This document shows positions 16,541-25,622 of a stretch of DNA of 64,000 nt, piece by piece. Position 1 is the stretch's first letter. Every line of letters begins with the position of its first letter. Under the pieces are notes generated by a model. The model did no database searches. It was not told the DNA's origin and was given only the letters and a program-made list of their open reading frames with translations. A program made the translations under genes and the position numbers. The stretch is taken from contig CAVRQQ010000005.1 of the NCBI GenBank assembly GCA_963723355.1, positions 98,107-162,106 of the forward strand, in the 5' to 3' direction. The stretch comes from JAFDBW01 sp963723355 (lineage in GTDB: Bacteria; Desulfobacterota; Desulfuromonadia; Desulfuromonadales; BM103).

Positions 16541-18328
16541 TTACTTGTATACGACCATTTCATTAAATCCTGTATTTCCGGAATGATCTTTGGCTTCTAC
16601 TCTGACCGTATGAGCGCCTTTACTGATCTTGCGCGTATTCCAGCGCCATTTGATTTCGTATGCTGTTTGCGTAGACTCTAGTTTACCATCGACATAAACC
16701 TTCATTTCAACTACGCCGTTCTCATCCGATGCTAATCCGCGTACAAAGGTTCCCTTCTTGTCCAGAGTCGACCCGCTGGCAGGGGCCAGGATGGATACGA
16801 TAGGCGGCAAATTGTCCGCAGCATCAACAACCGGCCCCTCAACAACCGGCCCCTCAACAACCGGCTCCTCAACAACCGGCCCCTCATTGAAAACTTGAAC
16901 TGTATCGGTAAGAGAAACATTACCAGAAGTATCAAAAGCCATGGCCTCAATTGTATAATAGCCGCTGCCAGCCGATGATGCATCCCATGTTGTTACAAAA
17001 GGAGCGGAGTCAACGGTGGCCAGCAAAGACCCATTAATGCGGAATTCCACTTTTTCGACTGCTGCATTGTCAGTGGCTTTGGCAGTAATCGAAATATTCC
17101 CCGCCACCGTCTGATTATTATCCGGACTGGTCAAGGTTACAGAAGGCGCCTCGGTGTCCAACACAGGTTGGAAGTTTGTCGCTTCCATCATGGCGCTGAA
17201 AGCATTGATCCGACCGTGGCCAAATTTAGCATCAAACCCGGAGGCCCCCAGGTCAACGGCCGTGTTTTTCAAGATCTGCAATATTTCCTGGTGGGTGAGT
17301 TGCGGATTGGCACTCCAGATCAACGCCGCAAGTCCGGCCGTGACTGGCGAAGCAAACGAAGTCCCGCTCTTACTACCATAACCGCCGCCATTCATCGTGG
17401 TCAGGATCGAAACACCGGGGGCGGTAAGGGCGATCCAGTCTCCGTAGTTAGAGAAGCTGGCCTTGTTGTCCGACATGTCAGTCGCTGCAACAGCAACAGC
17501 ATTGGCGCAGGCGGCCGGATAGACCGGCGTGCTGGAACTGGAGTTCCCTGCCGAAGAAAAGACCAGCACTCCATGATCCCAGGCGTAGTTGACGGCGCTA
17601 TTCATTGTGGACGATGAGCTTGAACCTGAAATACTGATATTGACAACCTTTACACCATGATCGACTGCGTAGATAATCGCTTTGGCAATGTGACTGTATC
17701 GAGAACTTCCGGTCGAAGGGTCGCTCACAACCAGGGGCATGAGCGGGTTATTCCAGGCAATGCCCGCAATACCCTCGGCATTGTCGCCAATAGCCGCTGC
17801 AGAACCGGCAACAGCAGTGCCATGGCCTCTCGCATCGTGGGTATCGTCGTTATTGGCAACGAAGTTGTAACCGGGCATGAGCTTCGCAGCCAGGTCGGGA
17901 TGGTCCGGGTCTATACCAGAATCAATAATTGCGATCGGGATTTCGTCGGAACCAACGCTCGTTTCCCATGCTGACGGAGTTATGATTTTCGTGTGATGCC
18001 ATTGACTGGGGAAACGGGGGTCGTTGGGAGCGATCATTTCCTGGGCAAGGAAATCCTCTTCTACAAAAGTGAAATTGGGGTTTTTAGCCAACGCTGCCTT
18101 GACCTTGGCGAAGTTCTTTTCAGGAACCCTGATGCGCTTTACGCGAATCTGGGGAATCTCATCCAGGATCGTGCCACCATTGGCTTTGATGGCCTTGTCG
18201 ACATTGGCTTTGGTTGCCTTGACGGTTTGCTGAACCAGCAGCTCTCCCTTGACAAAAGGCCCGGCAGCAAAAGCGGTTGATGCGGTGAGAAGCAGCAGGA
18301 CGGACAGAATTGATTTGATGGCAAACAT
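16541..18328 (-). CDS. Secreted subtilisin-like (S8) serine protease with Ig-like domains
   Basis: 595 residues. Signal peptide; an I9-like propeptide (about 30-95, ending FTFVEEDFLAQ); and an S8 catalytic domain with the full triad: Asp in IAIIDSGIDPDHPDL, His in DARGHGTAVAG, Ser in GTSFASPVTAGLAAL. Two Ig-like domains follow (about 390-480 and 510-595, the latter Cys-free), joined by a VVEGP-repeat linker. By family it is an extracellular thermitase-like protease, probably autoprocessed. ATG at 18328 follows AAGGAGGT by four bases and is better than the GTG at 18334. The transcript leader carries a c-di-GMP-I riboswitch (18393-18470). There is no PEP-CTERM tail. Confidence 0.93.
   Translation of the reverse strand: MFAIKSILSVLLLLTASTAFAAGPFVKGELLVQQTVKATKANVDKAIKANGGTILDEIPQIRVKRIRVPEKNFAKVKAALAKNPNFTFVEEDFLAQEMIAPNDPRFPSQWHHTKIITPSAWETSVGSDEIPIAIIDSGIDPDHPDLAAKLMPGYNFVANNDDTHDARGHGTAVAGSAAAIGDNAEGIAGIAWNNPLMPLVVSDPSTGSSRYSHIAKAIIYAVDHGVKVVNISISGSSSSSTMNSAVNYAWDHGVLVFSSAGNSSSSTPVYPAACANAVAVAATDMSDNKASFSNYGDWIALTAPGVSILTTMNGGGYGSKSGTSFASPVTAGLAALIWSANPQLTHQEILQILKNTAVDLGASGFDAKFGHGRINAFSAMMEATNFQPVLDTEAPSVTLTSPDNNQTVAGNISITAKATDNAAVEKVEFRINGSLLATVDSAPFVTTWDASSAGSGYYTIEAMAFDTSGNVSLTDTVQVFNEGPVVEEPVVEGPVVEGPVVDAADNLPPIVSILAPASGSTLDKKGTFVRGLASDENGVVEMKVYVDGKLESTQTAYEIKWRWNTRKISKGAHTVRVEAKDHSGNTGFNEMVVYK
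16824..16883. repeat. Four 15-bp direct repeats inside the protease gene
   Basis: Unit TCAACAACCGGCCCC is repeated four times in a row (one copy has a single change). On the coding strand it encodes a VVEGP/VVEEP-type five-residue linker repeat between the two Ig-like domains. An in-frame array like this can vary in copy number without breaking the gene. Confidence 0.85.
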
Positions 18329-18392
18329 AACCACCTCCTTGGGGTAGAGTTCCTAGAAGACAGAAGACCCAGGTTGGTGGCTTCTTGTTCTT

Positions 18393-18470
18393 CGGCGGCC
18401 CGGCGATCCTCAGCTGTAGGACCCGTAGCTTTGTGCCCCGCAGTTACCTGCGGTTTACCCTTGTCGGAAA
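18393..18470 (-). promoter_or_regulatory. Cyclic di-GMP-I (GEMM-I) riboswitch
   Basis: On the minus strand the leader of the protease gene shows the GEMM-I core in order: AGGGTAAACC (expected AGGGCAAACC), a P1b hairpin GCAGGTAACTGC, GGCACAAAGC (expected GACGCAAAGC), TACGGGTCC, and GATCGCCGGGCCGCC closing the domain. The key base corresponding to Vc2 G20 (minus-strand G at 18458) is G, not A, so c-di-GMP rather than cyclic AMP-GMP is the predicted ligand. The central A of CAAAG (the intercalating A47 equivalent) is at 18431. The aptamer ends about 60 nt before the ribosome site; I do not see a clear terminator, so control may be translational or of unclear type. Confidence 0.85.
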
Positions 18471-18749
18471 CAGTTTATATTTGATTCAGTTGTAATAATG
18501 ACCAGTAAACGTTCTGATACAACAATATGAGCATGAGATGTCTATTTATCAGCAGGATGTATGCCAACCACTAAGTTGCTGAAATTATGGAAAAGGCTGT
18601 CTTTACCAATACATTTGATCAAATTGCAGTTGCAATTATTGTCTCCATGCCCTGTTATTTGACTGATCATCGAAGGTTCATTGTCATGGCAAAAACCCTG
18701 ATAGAAAGGGCTTTTTGAACCAGCCGGCGAGGCGCGTACTGCCAGACGC

Positions 18750-18781
18750 CTTACTTTTGTCCATGCGGCGACAAAAGTAAG
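18750..18781. repeat. Perfect 12-bp inverted repeat (CTTACTTTTGTC)
   Basis: CTTACTTTTGTC (18750-18761) and its exact complement GACAAAAGTAAG (18770-18781) enclose an 8-base loop. Hairpins of this type are scattered in intergenic DNA of many proteobacteria. The small ORF that crosses it (18542-18811) is not convincing. The rest of 18482-19043 shows no gene; a short hairpin at 18950-18966 may end the queE transcript. Confidence 0.6.
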
Positions 18782-19043
18782 CAAAAACGCCTTTCTCCTT
18801 GCGGAGGGCATCTCCTTTGCCGGTTTTCTGAGACATCCAACAACTTCGGGGCTTAATAAGCCGGCCCGTTACAGGGGCCTCCCAGCAGAGGCCTTTATAA
18901 ACGGAAAAGCATCAAAATAAGACTACACATGCAATCAGCCACAAAAGAAGGGGCTCTCAAGAGCCTCGTCACTGCCGTTCTTTATCCTTGTTCATGGCTT
19001 GAATTCGAGGGCAACCAGGACCATATGGCTTGCGGGTCGATTT

Positions 19044-19805
19044 TCAGGCGACACCCAGAAACGGGTGTATTTGCGGAATAATCCGGACATCATGATGCTT
19101 TGTTGCGGCAATTTGCTGGAGTCTCAACAGGACACTGCCGGCCAGCGCCGGACCCGCCGCCAAGGTGCGAGGTTGCAGGACAAAGGGTGTTTCAGGTGCA
19201 TGCCGGGACACCAGCATAGCTGCCTGTAATAGCTCTTCGTCCGTTGTTGTTGAATCAACAACCAGCTTCACCTGGCAAAGGCGTCGTTTAGCAAGTTTCA
19301 TGAATTGAGCATGCACTGCCCACGGGGTTGTCACGCCGCTTGTCGAAGAGCCTTTGATATCCATGGAAATCATGTCCACCAAAGGCAAAACAGCTTCCAG
19401 TTCCAGGGGTAAGGTGCCGTTGGTTTCAAGGAAAACCGGCAGCAGGGGTTTAATCTCAGGAAGCCAGTCCTTGAGTACCCCGGTATGCAGTAAAGGCTCG
19501 CCGCCAGTCAGCACAACCGAGTGATGGAGATTATTGTAGCTGTGCTGCCACTCTGAGATCAGTCGTGTGATGTCTCTCAAGTCAATCGGGTTTTCACGAC
19601 CCGCAAAATCTGCGCTTCCAGGAATCTTTTCTACCCGGCAAGTGGTTGCCGGCTGGAATGGCGTATCACAGTAGGTGCAAGCGAGGTTACATTCCGCAAA
19701 ACGCACGAAAATCTGGCGCGCGCCAATCAGTACCCCCTCGCCCTGCAGAGAAGAGAAAACTTCTATAAGAGGAGCCTCAATCACGCGTGTAGCTGGCACA
19801 TGCAT
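19044..19805 (-). CDS. queE: 7-carboxy-7-deazaguanine synthase QueE
   Basis: 253-residue radical-SAM enzyme of queuosine biosynthesis, converting carboxytetrahydropterin to 7-carboxy-7-deazaguanine. The [4Fe-4S] ligands are in CNLACTYC (C-x3-C-x2-C, the usual radical SAM spacing), preceded by the QueE-typical SLQGEG and RFAECNL. VVLTGGEPLLH (about residue 100) is the SAM-binding GGEP motif. I chose the ATG at 19805 (MHVPATR, GGGA upstream), which overlaps the queD end by 29 bp; a start at 19850 is also in frame. It forms an operon with queD and yacG. Confidence 0.93.
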   Translation of the reverse strand: MHVPATRVIEAPLIEVFSSLQGEGVLIGARQIFVRFAECNLACTYCDTPFQPATTCRVEKIPGSADFAGRENPIDLRDITRLISEWQHSYNNLHHSVVLTGGEPLLHTGVLKDWLPEIKPLLPVFLETNGTLPLELEAVLPLVDMISMDIKGSSTSGVTTPWAVHAQFMKLAKRRLCQVKLVVDSTTTDEELLQAAMLVSRHAPETPFVLQPRTLAAGPALAGSVLLRLQQIAATKHHDVRIIPQIHPFLGVA

Positions 19806-20148
19806 TGTCCGATTCCCAGACATTGACCCGTTCAACAGTGACATTGTCACTGTTCAGCGCCTCGCTCAGACGTTCAAAAAGGTAGCGGCTGATGTTTTCT
19901 GAGGACGGGCTATTGACCTTGAAGGGTTCAAGGTCATTGAGATACTTGTGGTCCAGTTCGTCCAGAAGCTGGTTGGTCTGCTTTTTAAGGATTTTGAAAT
20001 CAATGCCGAGTCCTGCATTATCGAGCTCACTGGCCGCAACGGTCACTTCAACCCGCCAGTTGTGACCATGCAGATTTTCGCAATCCCCCTGATAGTTAAT
20101 CAGGTTATGGGCTGCTGCAAAGGAAGTTTTTATCATCAAGTGGTACAT
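19777..20148 (-). CDS. queD: 6-carboxy-5,6,7,8-tetrahydropterin synthase QueD
   Basis: 123 residues of the QueD/PTPS family, which makes the substrate of QueE from dihydroneopterin triphosphate. Zn-binding His residues are visible: His14 in SFAAAHNL and the LHGHNW pair; the catalytic Asp/His pair DELDHKYLND lies near residue 65, and Cys24 is in GDCENLHGH. Starts 3 bp after the stop of yacG and overlaps queE, so the three are co-translated. Confidence 0.94.
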   Translation of the reverse strand: MYHLMIKTSFAAAHNLINYQGDCENLHGHNWRVEVTVAASELDNAGLGIDFKILKKQTNQLLDELDHKYLNDLEPFKVNSPSSENISRYLFERLSEALNSDNVTVERVNVWESDNACASYTRD

Positions 20149-20151
20149 TAG

Positions 20152-20364
20152 TTATGACCTTTCAAGATCTTGTTTTTCATTACTTAAATGAATAATATTA
20201 TCATCTGAAAGCGTGTCCTGAGGCTTCCCGGCAATTCGGTATGACTCGTCCGCCCACCGACCAAGGTCAACCAGGCGACAACGCTCGGAACAAAAAGGTC
20301 GGTCAGGGTTGTCTTGCCATAAAACCGGTTTTTTGCATTGCGGGCATTTGATTTCGGTTTTCAT
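20152..20364 (-). CDS. yacG: DNA gyrase inhibitor/zinc-binding protein YacG
   Basis: 70-residue zinc protein: CPQCKK (CxxC) and FCSERCRLVDLGRW (CxxxC) form the YacG zinc knuckle, with the family's GRWADESYRI motif after it. YacG of other bacteria binds GyrB. It begins the yacG-queD-queE run; GGAG stands upstream of ATG 20364. Confidence 0.9.
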   Translation of the reverse strand: MKTEIKCPQCKKPVLWQDNPDRPFCSERCRLVDLGRWADESYRIAGKPQDTLSDDNIIHLSNEKQDLERS

Positions 20365-20437
20365 TTATATAGCTCCGGTTTGTAAATTAACACGGCGGAA
20401 TTCATTGGAGCAACAACCTCCTGCATATATCTTACTG

Positions 20438-20974
20438 TCAAAACCCTGATCCGGGCTGTTTGAGAAACTCGACCTCCTCCGGAGTGGACTCTCTGCCAAG
20501 AACAGCGTTCCGATGCGGATATCGGCCGAACTTCTGAATAATATCTCTGTGCCTGACTTCATATTCGTAGCTACCCTCAATCCCATTATTTTTAAACAGT
20601 TGCAGAGCAACATCATGGACCACCAGGGACTCACTGTGCATATAAGGCATGTAGAGGAAATTTCTTTCGATCTGTGTCAACTGTCTGTCTGCGCCGATTG
20701 ATACGGCTTCCTGGGCGAGGGCCAGAGCCAGAGAATCAAAAGCAAAGGACTGTTGCGAGCCCCGGAACATATTCCTCGAGAATTGGTCCAGGATAATGAT
20801 TTCAGCCAACCTGCCCTGCACTTTCTGCCTCCATTGATAGAGCTCGCAGCGGGTGGCCTGGCCATGCAGACCTGAAAAACGATCGACTATCAAACGATCT
20901 AATACTTCGTCTTTATCCCACCACTGTTTTGGTTCAAGCTCTTCGAACCAGAACTTTAATACGTCCGCATACAT
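20438..20974 (-). CDS. DUF924 family protein
   Basis: 178 residues matching DUF924, with the family features VLKFWFEELEPKQWWDKD at the start, LAEIIILDQFSRNMFRGS in the middle, and YMPYMHSESL then KFGRYPHRNAVLGRES near the end. Function is unknown; the fold is all-alpha TPR-like in this family. It lies 73 bp upstream of yacG on the same strand. Confidence 0.9.
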   Translation of the reverse strand: MYADVLKFWFEELEPKQWWDKDEVLDRLIVDRFSGLHGQATRCELYQWRQKVQGRLAEIIILDQFSRNMFRGSQQSFAFDSLALALAQEAVSIGADRQLTQIERNFLYMPYMHSESLVVHDVALQLFKNNGIEGSYEYEVRHRDIIQKFGRYPHRNAVLGRESTPEEVEFLKQPGSGF

Positions 20975-21079
20975 TATCTGCTCCTCGCTGCAAGCCGGAT
21001 GATGAGACCAGTATGCTCCTGGACAGCCTGCATTACAACATCGTCGAAGATCTTGACACGATTCATCCTGTTGCCAAGG

Positions 21080-22303
21080 CTACAAGAAAAAGGCAACCGA
21101 GATACTGGCAAAGATGCACCAGAACACCACAACAAGGGCAGACATCTGCCACACCGACAGGAAAACCAATCCGATCAGTGCAATCACTATGTCACTCCCC
21201 GCATGAACCGCGCTGACCCAGATCGGATCGTAAAGAGCTGCAGCGAGGATCCCGACAACTGCGGCATTAATTCCTGCTATCAAGCGTCCTGCAGCAGGAT
21301 GTGACGCCAGGGCATGCCAAAGCGGCAAGACCGAGGACACAAGCAGAAAACCAGGCAGAAAAATGCCCATCAAGGCGACTCCGGCGCCAAGCATCCCGCC
21401 ACTATTTCCGGGCAGATGAGAACCGAGATAGGCAGACAGGCTGAACATGGGCCCTGGAACAGCCTGTGCGGCCCCGTAGCCCGCCATAAAGTCATCTTTA
21501 GCCAACCATCCAGGGTCAACCAGAGCATACTCAAGAAAAGGCAGCACAACGTGACCACCGCCGAAGACCAGCGCGCCGGCACGGTAAAATGCTTCAAAAA
21601 CGGCAAGCAGGGGGTTGCTGTCATGCGCAAACAGAGGCAGACATACCAGCAACAGCACAAAAATGGCCAACAGACACCAGCCGGTTTTTCGGCCATAAGA
21701 TACTGGCAAAGGACTTTCAGGAATATCATTGATATCATGAAGCAATATCAACCCCAGAAACGCCCCCATCAGGATGATGGCAATCTGCAGCCATACACCA
21801 CCGACGACAAGTATCAGGACGGCGGCTACAACAGCAATGACTCTGCGGCTCGTATCCATACAGAGTTTTCTGGCCATTCCCAGGAGACCGTGAGCAACCA
21901 CCACCAAAGCAACCAGCTTGAGGCCATGGATAACAGCACTCCCTATAGGGCCGGAAAGTTGTGGAGCAATCTGAGCGAACCAGAACAAAAGAAGCGCGGA
22001 GGGCAAAGTGAACGATGCAAAGGCAGCCAGGGCGCCGGCCCATCCCCCTCTCAGCAAACCAAGGCAGAAGCCAAGCTGACTGCTTGCCGGGCCGGGCAGG
22101 AACTGGCAAATTGCCAGTAGTTGAGCAAACTGCGCGTCGCTGACCCATTGTCGCTTCACGACAAATTCGTTGCGGAAATAACCAAGATGCGCGATCGGCC
22201 CACCAAAAGATGTTAAGCCGAGCTTCAGGAAAGCAGCAAAGACTTCCGGGGTATTTTGATGGTTACCGGTCGTTCGATCCGGGTTGTGTGGTTTTGATTC
22301 CAT
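21080..22303 (-). CDS. chrA: Chromate transporter ChrA
   Basis: 407 residues, the length of long-chain (two-domain) CHR proteins. Each half has the CHR signature: LGLTSFGGPIAHLGYFRNEF and GPASSQLGFCLGLLRGG in the N-half, GALVFGGGHVVLPFLEYALV and AVPGPMFSLSAYLG in the C-half. About ten hydrophobic segments. It exports chromate across the inner membrane. Monocistronic by spacing. Confidence 0.92.
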   Translation of the reverse strand: MESKPHNPDRTTGNHQNTPEVFAAFLKLGLTSFGGPIAHLGYFRNEFVVKRQWVSDAQFAQLLAICQFLPGPASSQLGFCLGLLRGGWAGALAAFASFTLPSALLLFWFAQIAPQLSGPIGSAVIHGLKLVALVVVAHGLLGMARKLCMDTSRRVIAVVAAVLILVVGGVWLQIAIILMGAFLGLILLHDINDIPESPLPVSYGRKTGWCLLAIFVLLLVCLPLFAHDSNPLLAVFEAFYRAGALVFGGGHVVLPFLEYALVDPGWLAKDDFMAGYGAAQAVPGPMFSLSAYLGSHLPGNSGGMLGAGVALMGIFLPGFLLVSSVLPLWHALASHPAAGRLIAGINAAVVGILAAALYDPIWVSAVHAGSDIVIALIGLVFLSVWQMSALVVVFWCIFASISVAFFL

Positions 22304-22379
22304 GAAGTCACTTTACTCAATAAAAAAAGCACCGGGATGGTGCCATTGTACTTCAGGTTGCAGGCCCTACGCGAATCGA

Positions 22380-22514
22380 TCAAAACGGCTGTGAGAAAAG
22401 TATGCGGCTATTTGAACTATTGTTGTTGGCATCAACATCCACCCCGACCCTTGGCTTGGCGGTGCAAGCAGAGATCAGCAGCAGGATCATTGCGAACAGG
22501 AAAAATCTGGACAT
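22380..22514 (-). CDS. Small lipoprotein (44 residues)
   Basis: Starts at ATG 22514 with a purine-rich AGAGAG upstream. It begins MSRFFLFAMILLLISAC, a signal peptide ending in an exact lipobox (LISAC), then about 27 polar residues (TAKPRVGVDVDANNNSS..), ending at 22380. Too short for usual ORF filters but the lipobox is convincing. No homologue recognised. It lies between chrA and the Mur-like relics. Confidence 0.65.
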   Translation of the reverse strand: MSRFFLFAMILLLISACTAKPRVGVDVDANNNSSNSRILFSQPF

Positions 22515-22675
22515 GACTCTCTTTCATTACATAGGCATAGATTCTACAAACTTATCAGGATGGCGCAACATTTATAGTGAATCAGAAGGGAAATTCGGGA
22601 GGTTACGGGTGTTACACTATTCTTTCAAAATGGCTTATAGAAGCCTACTTCGCTCTCTTTGCCCCCATCTCAGGT

Positions 22676-23922
22676 TCAGAAAAAACCAATCCCCCCTCTG
22701 TTGCATTCATTGCATGGAATTGATTCCTTACAAATTTCTTTCCAGCAAACAAATTCTTTATCGTGAGCCAAAAATCAATCTTTCCAGATGATAATCAGAA
22801 TTCGATTTAAGCATTATCAGTTCATCTTCCACAGCGATTTTTAAAGATAAACTCGGCAGCAGCCCTTTATTGGAATCAAATAAAAACAGGCGATCTTCCG
22901 TCTGGGGTGTAACCAATGATCTTGATGCGTCTGCAGAAGGGTTTCCGACAAACATGACACGGTCTGCCACAGTCAATCCTAACCTGGCCATAGCGCGATA
23001 TCTTGCTGGAAGCTGAACCACCACCCAGGTCAGAGAAGGATCCCATGACCACAGTTTTACGCGGCGCCTTTGCATCTTTCATCAATGAGATAACTTTCTC
23101 GACACTCCAGAACGGGTTTGCTTTGTAGATATCATTGAGAACCAGGAGCCACGAGAGTTTCGATGAAAGAAAGGCGATTGGGCAACGGAGGTAATCCTGT
23201 CCAGAGATTTTTTACATTGTTTCAAAGAAACACTGACAGCGGGGGCGTCCCGCAACAGCGGCCAACAAAGACGTTGTCAGCAAGTCACCAAATAACTGTG
23301 TGTTGATACGTACTTTTTCCTCACGATAAGTAATGGTCAGAGAAAGGCGCTCCGGCCAGAACGATCGGATCTCAGAGGCTCGCACATCAGCGTCTTCAGA
23401 CAAGCCCGTACGTTAAAATTTTTGCATCGCGTCAAATGTTTGCATACCCTTGACATGAGGGTCATCGGCGTTGAGCACTGCCGATTCCGGAACCAGGAAA
23501 GGACTTGAAGAAGTTTGCCCTTCTCGGCGGCCGTTGCATCCAGGGTTCGAAAGCTGGTGTAATCATCTTGCCCGATCGTCGTCACAATTCCAACATTCGG
23601 GCGCAACAAGGCAACATCTTTTCGCCATATCTCCTGCTTTGGCCACTGCCGGTCTCTTGCACAAAATAGGCATAAGGTTTCTGGATTCCAGACAGATGTG
23701 TTTTTGATTGCATCCCTGTTATTATTGTGGACGCCGACAAAACATGTAGAGTCGTCGGTCAGTATTTTTCCTAAAAAATACGTGGCACTGGTTTTTCCAC
23801 AGCTGCCTGTCACTGCAATAACCTTTGCATGGGCAAGATATCGAGAACGATGAACTTTGGCACGCATCAATCGCCAAAGGTTGCGTGATTACTACTTTTT
23901 TAAGCTTTTTAGATTTTTTCAT
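22676..23922 (-). pseudogene. Mur-ligase-like gene, decayed copy 1
   Basis: Relic of a Mur-ligase-family protein, broken into at least four frames. Visible pieces, in order: start MKKSKKLKK (23922); the ATP-binding loop KVIAVTGSCGKTSATYFLGK; NVGIVTTIGQDDYTSFRTLD; and GGGSA-type and LTVADRVMFVG pieces in the C-terminal part. A C-terminal CKESIPCNEC segment ends near 22676, reconstructed from the homologous copy. It is colinear with copy 2 (23986-25236) at a constant offset of about 1306 bp. Multiple frameshifts and many base differences between the copies point to true decay. Confidence 0.7.
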
Positions 23923-23985
23923 GGCACATACACCAACAGGTTGCCTGCCTGCAGAGACCAGGGAACCATTTCCGGTATAGCTGCT

Positions 23986-25236
23986 TCAGAACGCATGAGA
24001 GACAAACCCACCTTGTTCGCATTCGCTGCAACGATTTTTTTCATCGCAGGCTTCCTTCCAGCAGGTAAATTCTTTCTTGCCATTCCAAATCAGCCTTTCC
24101 AGACGACAAAGAGAAGTCGCTTTAAGCATGATCAGTTCATTTTCGATTGATTCTTCATATATGAACTGCGCAGCGCTTTTTATGGAATCAAATAAAAACA
24201 GGCGATCTTGGGTCTGTGGCGTCACCAGTTTTGTGATGTATTGAGAGGGTCTGCCGACAAAAACAACACGGTCGGCAACCGTCAACCCCAGCTTGGCCAT
24301 GGCACGATATTTATTGGAAGCCGAACCACCACCCAGGTCAGAGAAGGATCCCATTACCACTGTTTTTCGGGGTGCCCTTGCCTCCTTCATCAACGAAATA
24401 ACTGGCGCAACACCCCAGAACGAGGCTTTGTAGGTATCATTGATGAACCAGGCACCCCGGGAGTTTTGATGAATCGAAAGACGGTTGTGAACCGGATGAA
24501 TCCCGTCCAGGGATTTTTTGCATTGTTCCAAAGGCACACCGACAGCAAGGGCGCCCGCAACAGCGGCCAACAAAGACGTTGTCAGCAAGTCACCAAATAG
24601 ATGTGTGTTGATTCGTACTTATCTCCTTGGATAAGTAATGGTCAGAGAAAGGCGCTCTGGCCAGGACGACTCGGATCTCAGAGGCTCGCACATCAGCTTG
24701 TTCGGAAAGCCCGTAAGTTAAAACTTTTGCATCCGTCAAATGTTGCATACCCACGACATGAGGATCATCGGCGTTAAGCACTGCCATTCCGGAACCAGGT
24801 AAGGACTTGAATAAGTTCGCCCTTCTCTGCGGCAGTTGCATCCAGGGTTCGAAAGCTTGTGTAATGATCTCTCCCGATCGTCGTAACAATCCCAATGTTC
24901 GGGCGCAATAAGGCAACATTCTTTTGCCATGTCTCCGGCTTTGAATACGCCGGTTTCATGCAAAAAATAGGCATAAGGATTTCTGGACCTCAGACAGATT
25001 TTTTTTGATTGCATCTCCTGCTATTATTGATGGATGCCGACAAAGCATGTGGAGTGCAGTCGGTCAATATTTTTCCTAAAAAATGACGTGGCACTGGTTT
25101 TTCCACAGCTGCCTGTCACAGCAATAACCTTTGCATGGGCAAGATATCGAGAACGATGAACTCTTGGCACGAAGTCAATCGCCAAAGGCTGGCGTGGATA
25201 GTACTTACTTTTTCTAAACTTTTTAAATTTTCTCAT
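23986..25236 (-). pseudogene. Mur-ligase-like gene, decayed copy 2
   Basis: A second, partly better preserved copy of the same gene. Start MRKFKKFRKSK (25236), P-loop VIAVTGSCGKTSATSFF, NIGIVTTIGRDHYTSFRTLD, FINDTYKASFWGVAPVISLM, MGSFSDLGGGSASNKYRAM, ending CDEKNRCSECEQGG. The last 200 codons (24588-23986) are open. The cysteine tail C-x6-C-x2-C is shared by both copies and is not normal for MurF, so this is a distinct Mur-like ligase whose substrate is unknown. The N-terminal half has at least three frameshifts. Confidence 0.7.
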
Positions 25237-25490
25237 GGGAAACACAGAAACAGGTTGTCTACCTGCAAGGCCTGGAAGCCATTGCCGGAATAGGTCGTTT
25301 AAAAGGAAGGATAAAAAAAGACAAGATCGCTGCTCAGAAAAGCTGGCAATAGCGATTTGTCGTTAAACCGGATTGGTTTTTATTCCAGCTGTACAATTTC
25401 ATTGCTTTGGATAAATCAATCATGTGCAACCAAACTAAAACAACACAATTAACTTAGTAAAGAAAATTTCTCATGTCACCTAGCTATGCA

Positions 25491-25519
25491 TGAAAGCCTT
25501 GGTCTCGGAGACCAAGGGC
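25491..25519 (-). terminator. Strong hairpin, probable terminator of the aminotransferase gene
   Basis: Stem AAAGC-CTTGGTC / GACCAAG-GGCTTT with loop TCGGA. It lies about 110 bp after the stop of the minus-strand aminotransferase (25623). The U-run is short. Confidence 0.5.
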
Positions 25520-25524
25520 TTTAC

Positions 25525-25558
25525 TGGCATTATGGGATTCGAATTAGCGACTTCAGTT
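25525..25558 (-). other. tRNA 3'-half-like relic
   Basis: On the minus strand the DNA reads AACTGAAGTCGC then TAATTCGAATCCCATAATG and CCA. A T-loop (TTCGAATCCC) and a terminal CCA in the right place resemble the 3' half of a tRNA, but the acceptor stem and 5' half are absent. It could be a decayed tRNA or an old attachment-site remnant. Confidence 0.3.
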
Positions 25559-25622
25559 CACTAGACAAAGAAACGAGGCTCACCTATATCGTCTGAAAAA
25601 GAGTTAAGTTGCTAGTGAACGA

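Noticed and set aside
18542..18811. 89-codon ORF between the protease and queE
   Set aside because: It runs through the CTTACTTTTGTC hairpin and has no recognisable domain or ribosome site.
22758..25245. Treating the Mur-like pair as one long gene or as intact murF
   Set aside because: The P-loop and C-terminal motifs occur twice at constant spacing and both copies are broken.
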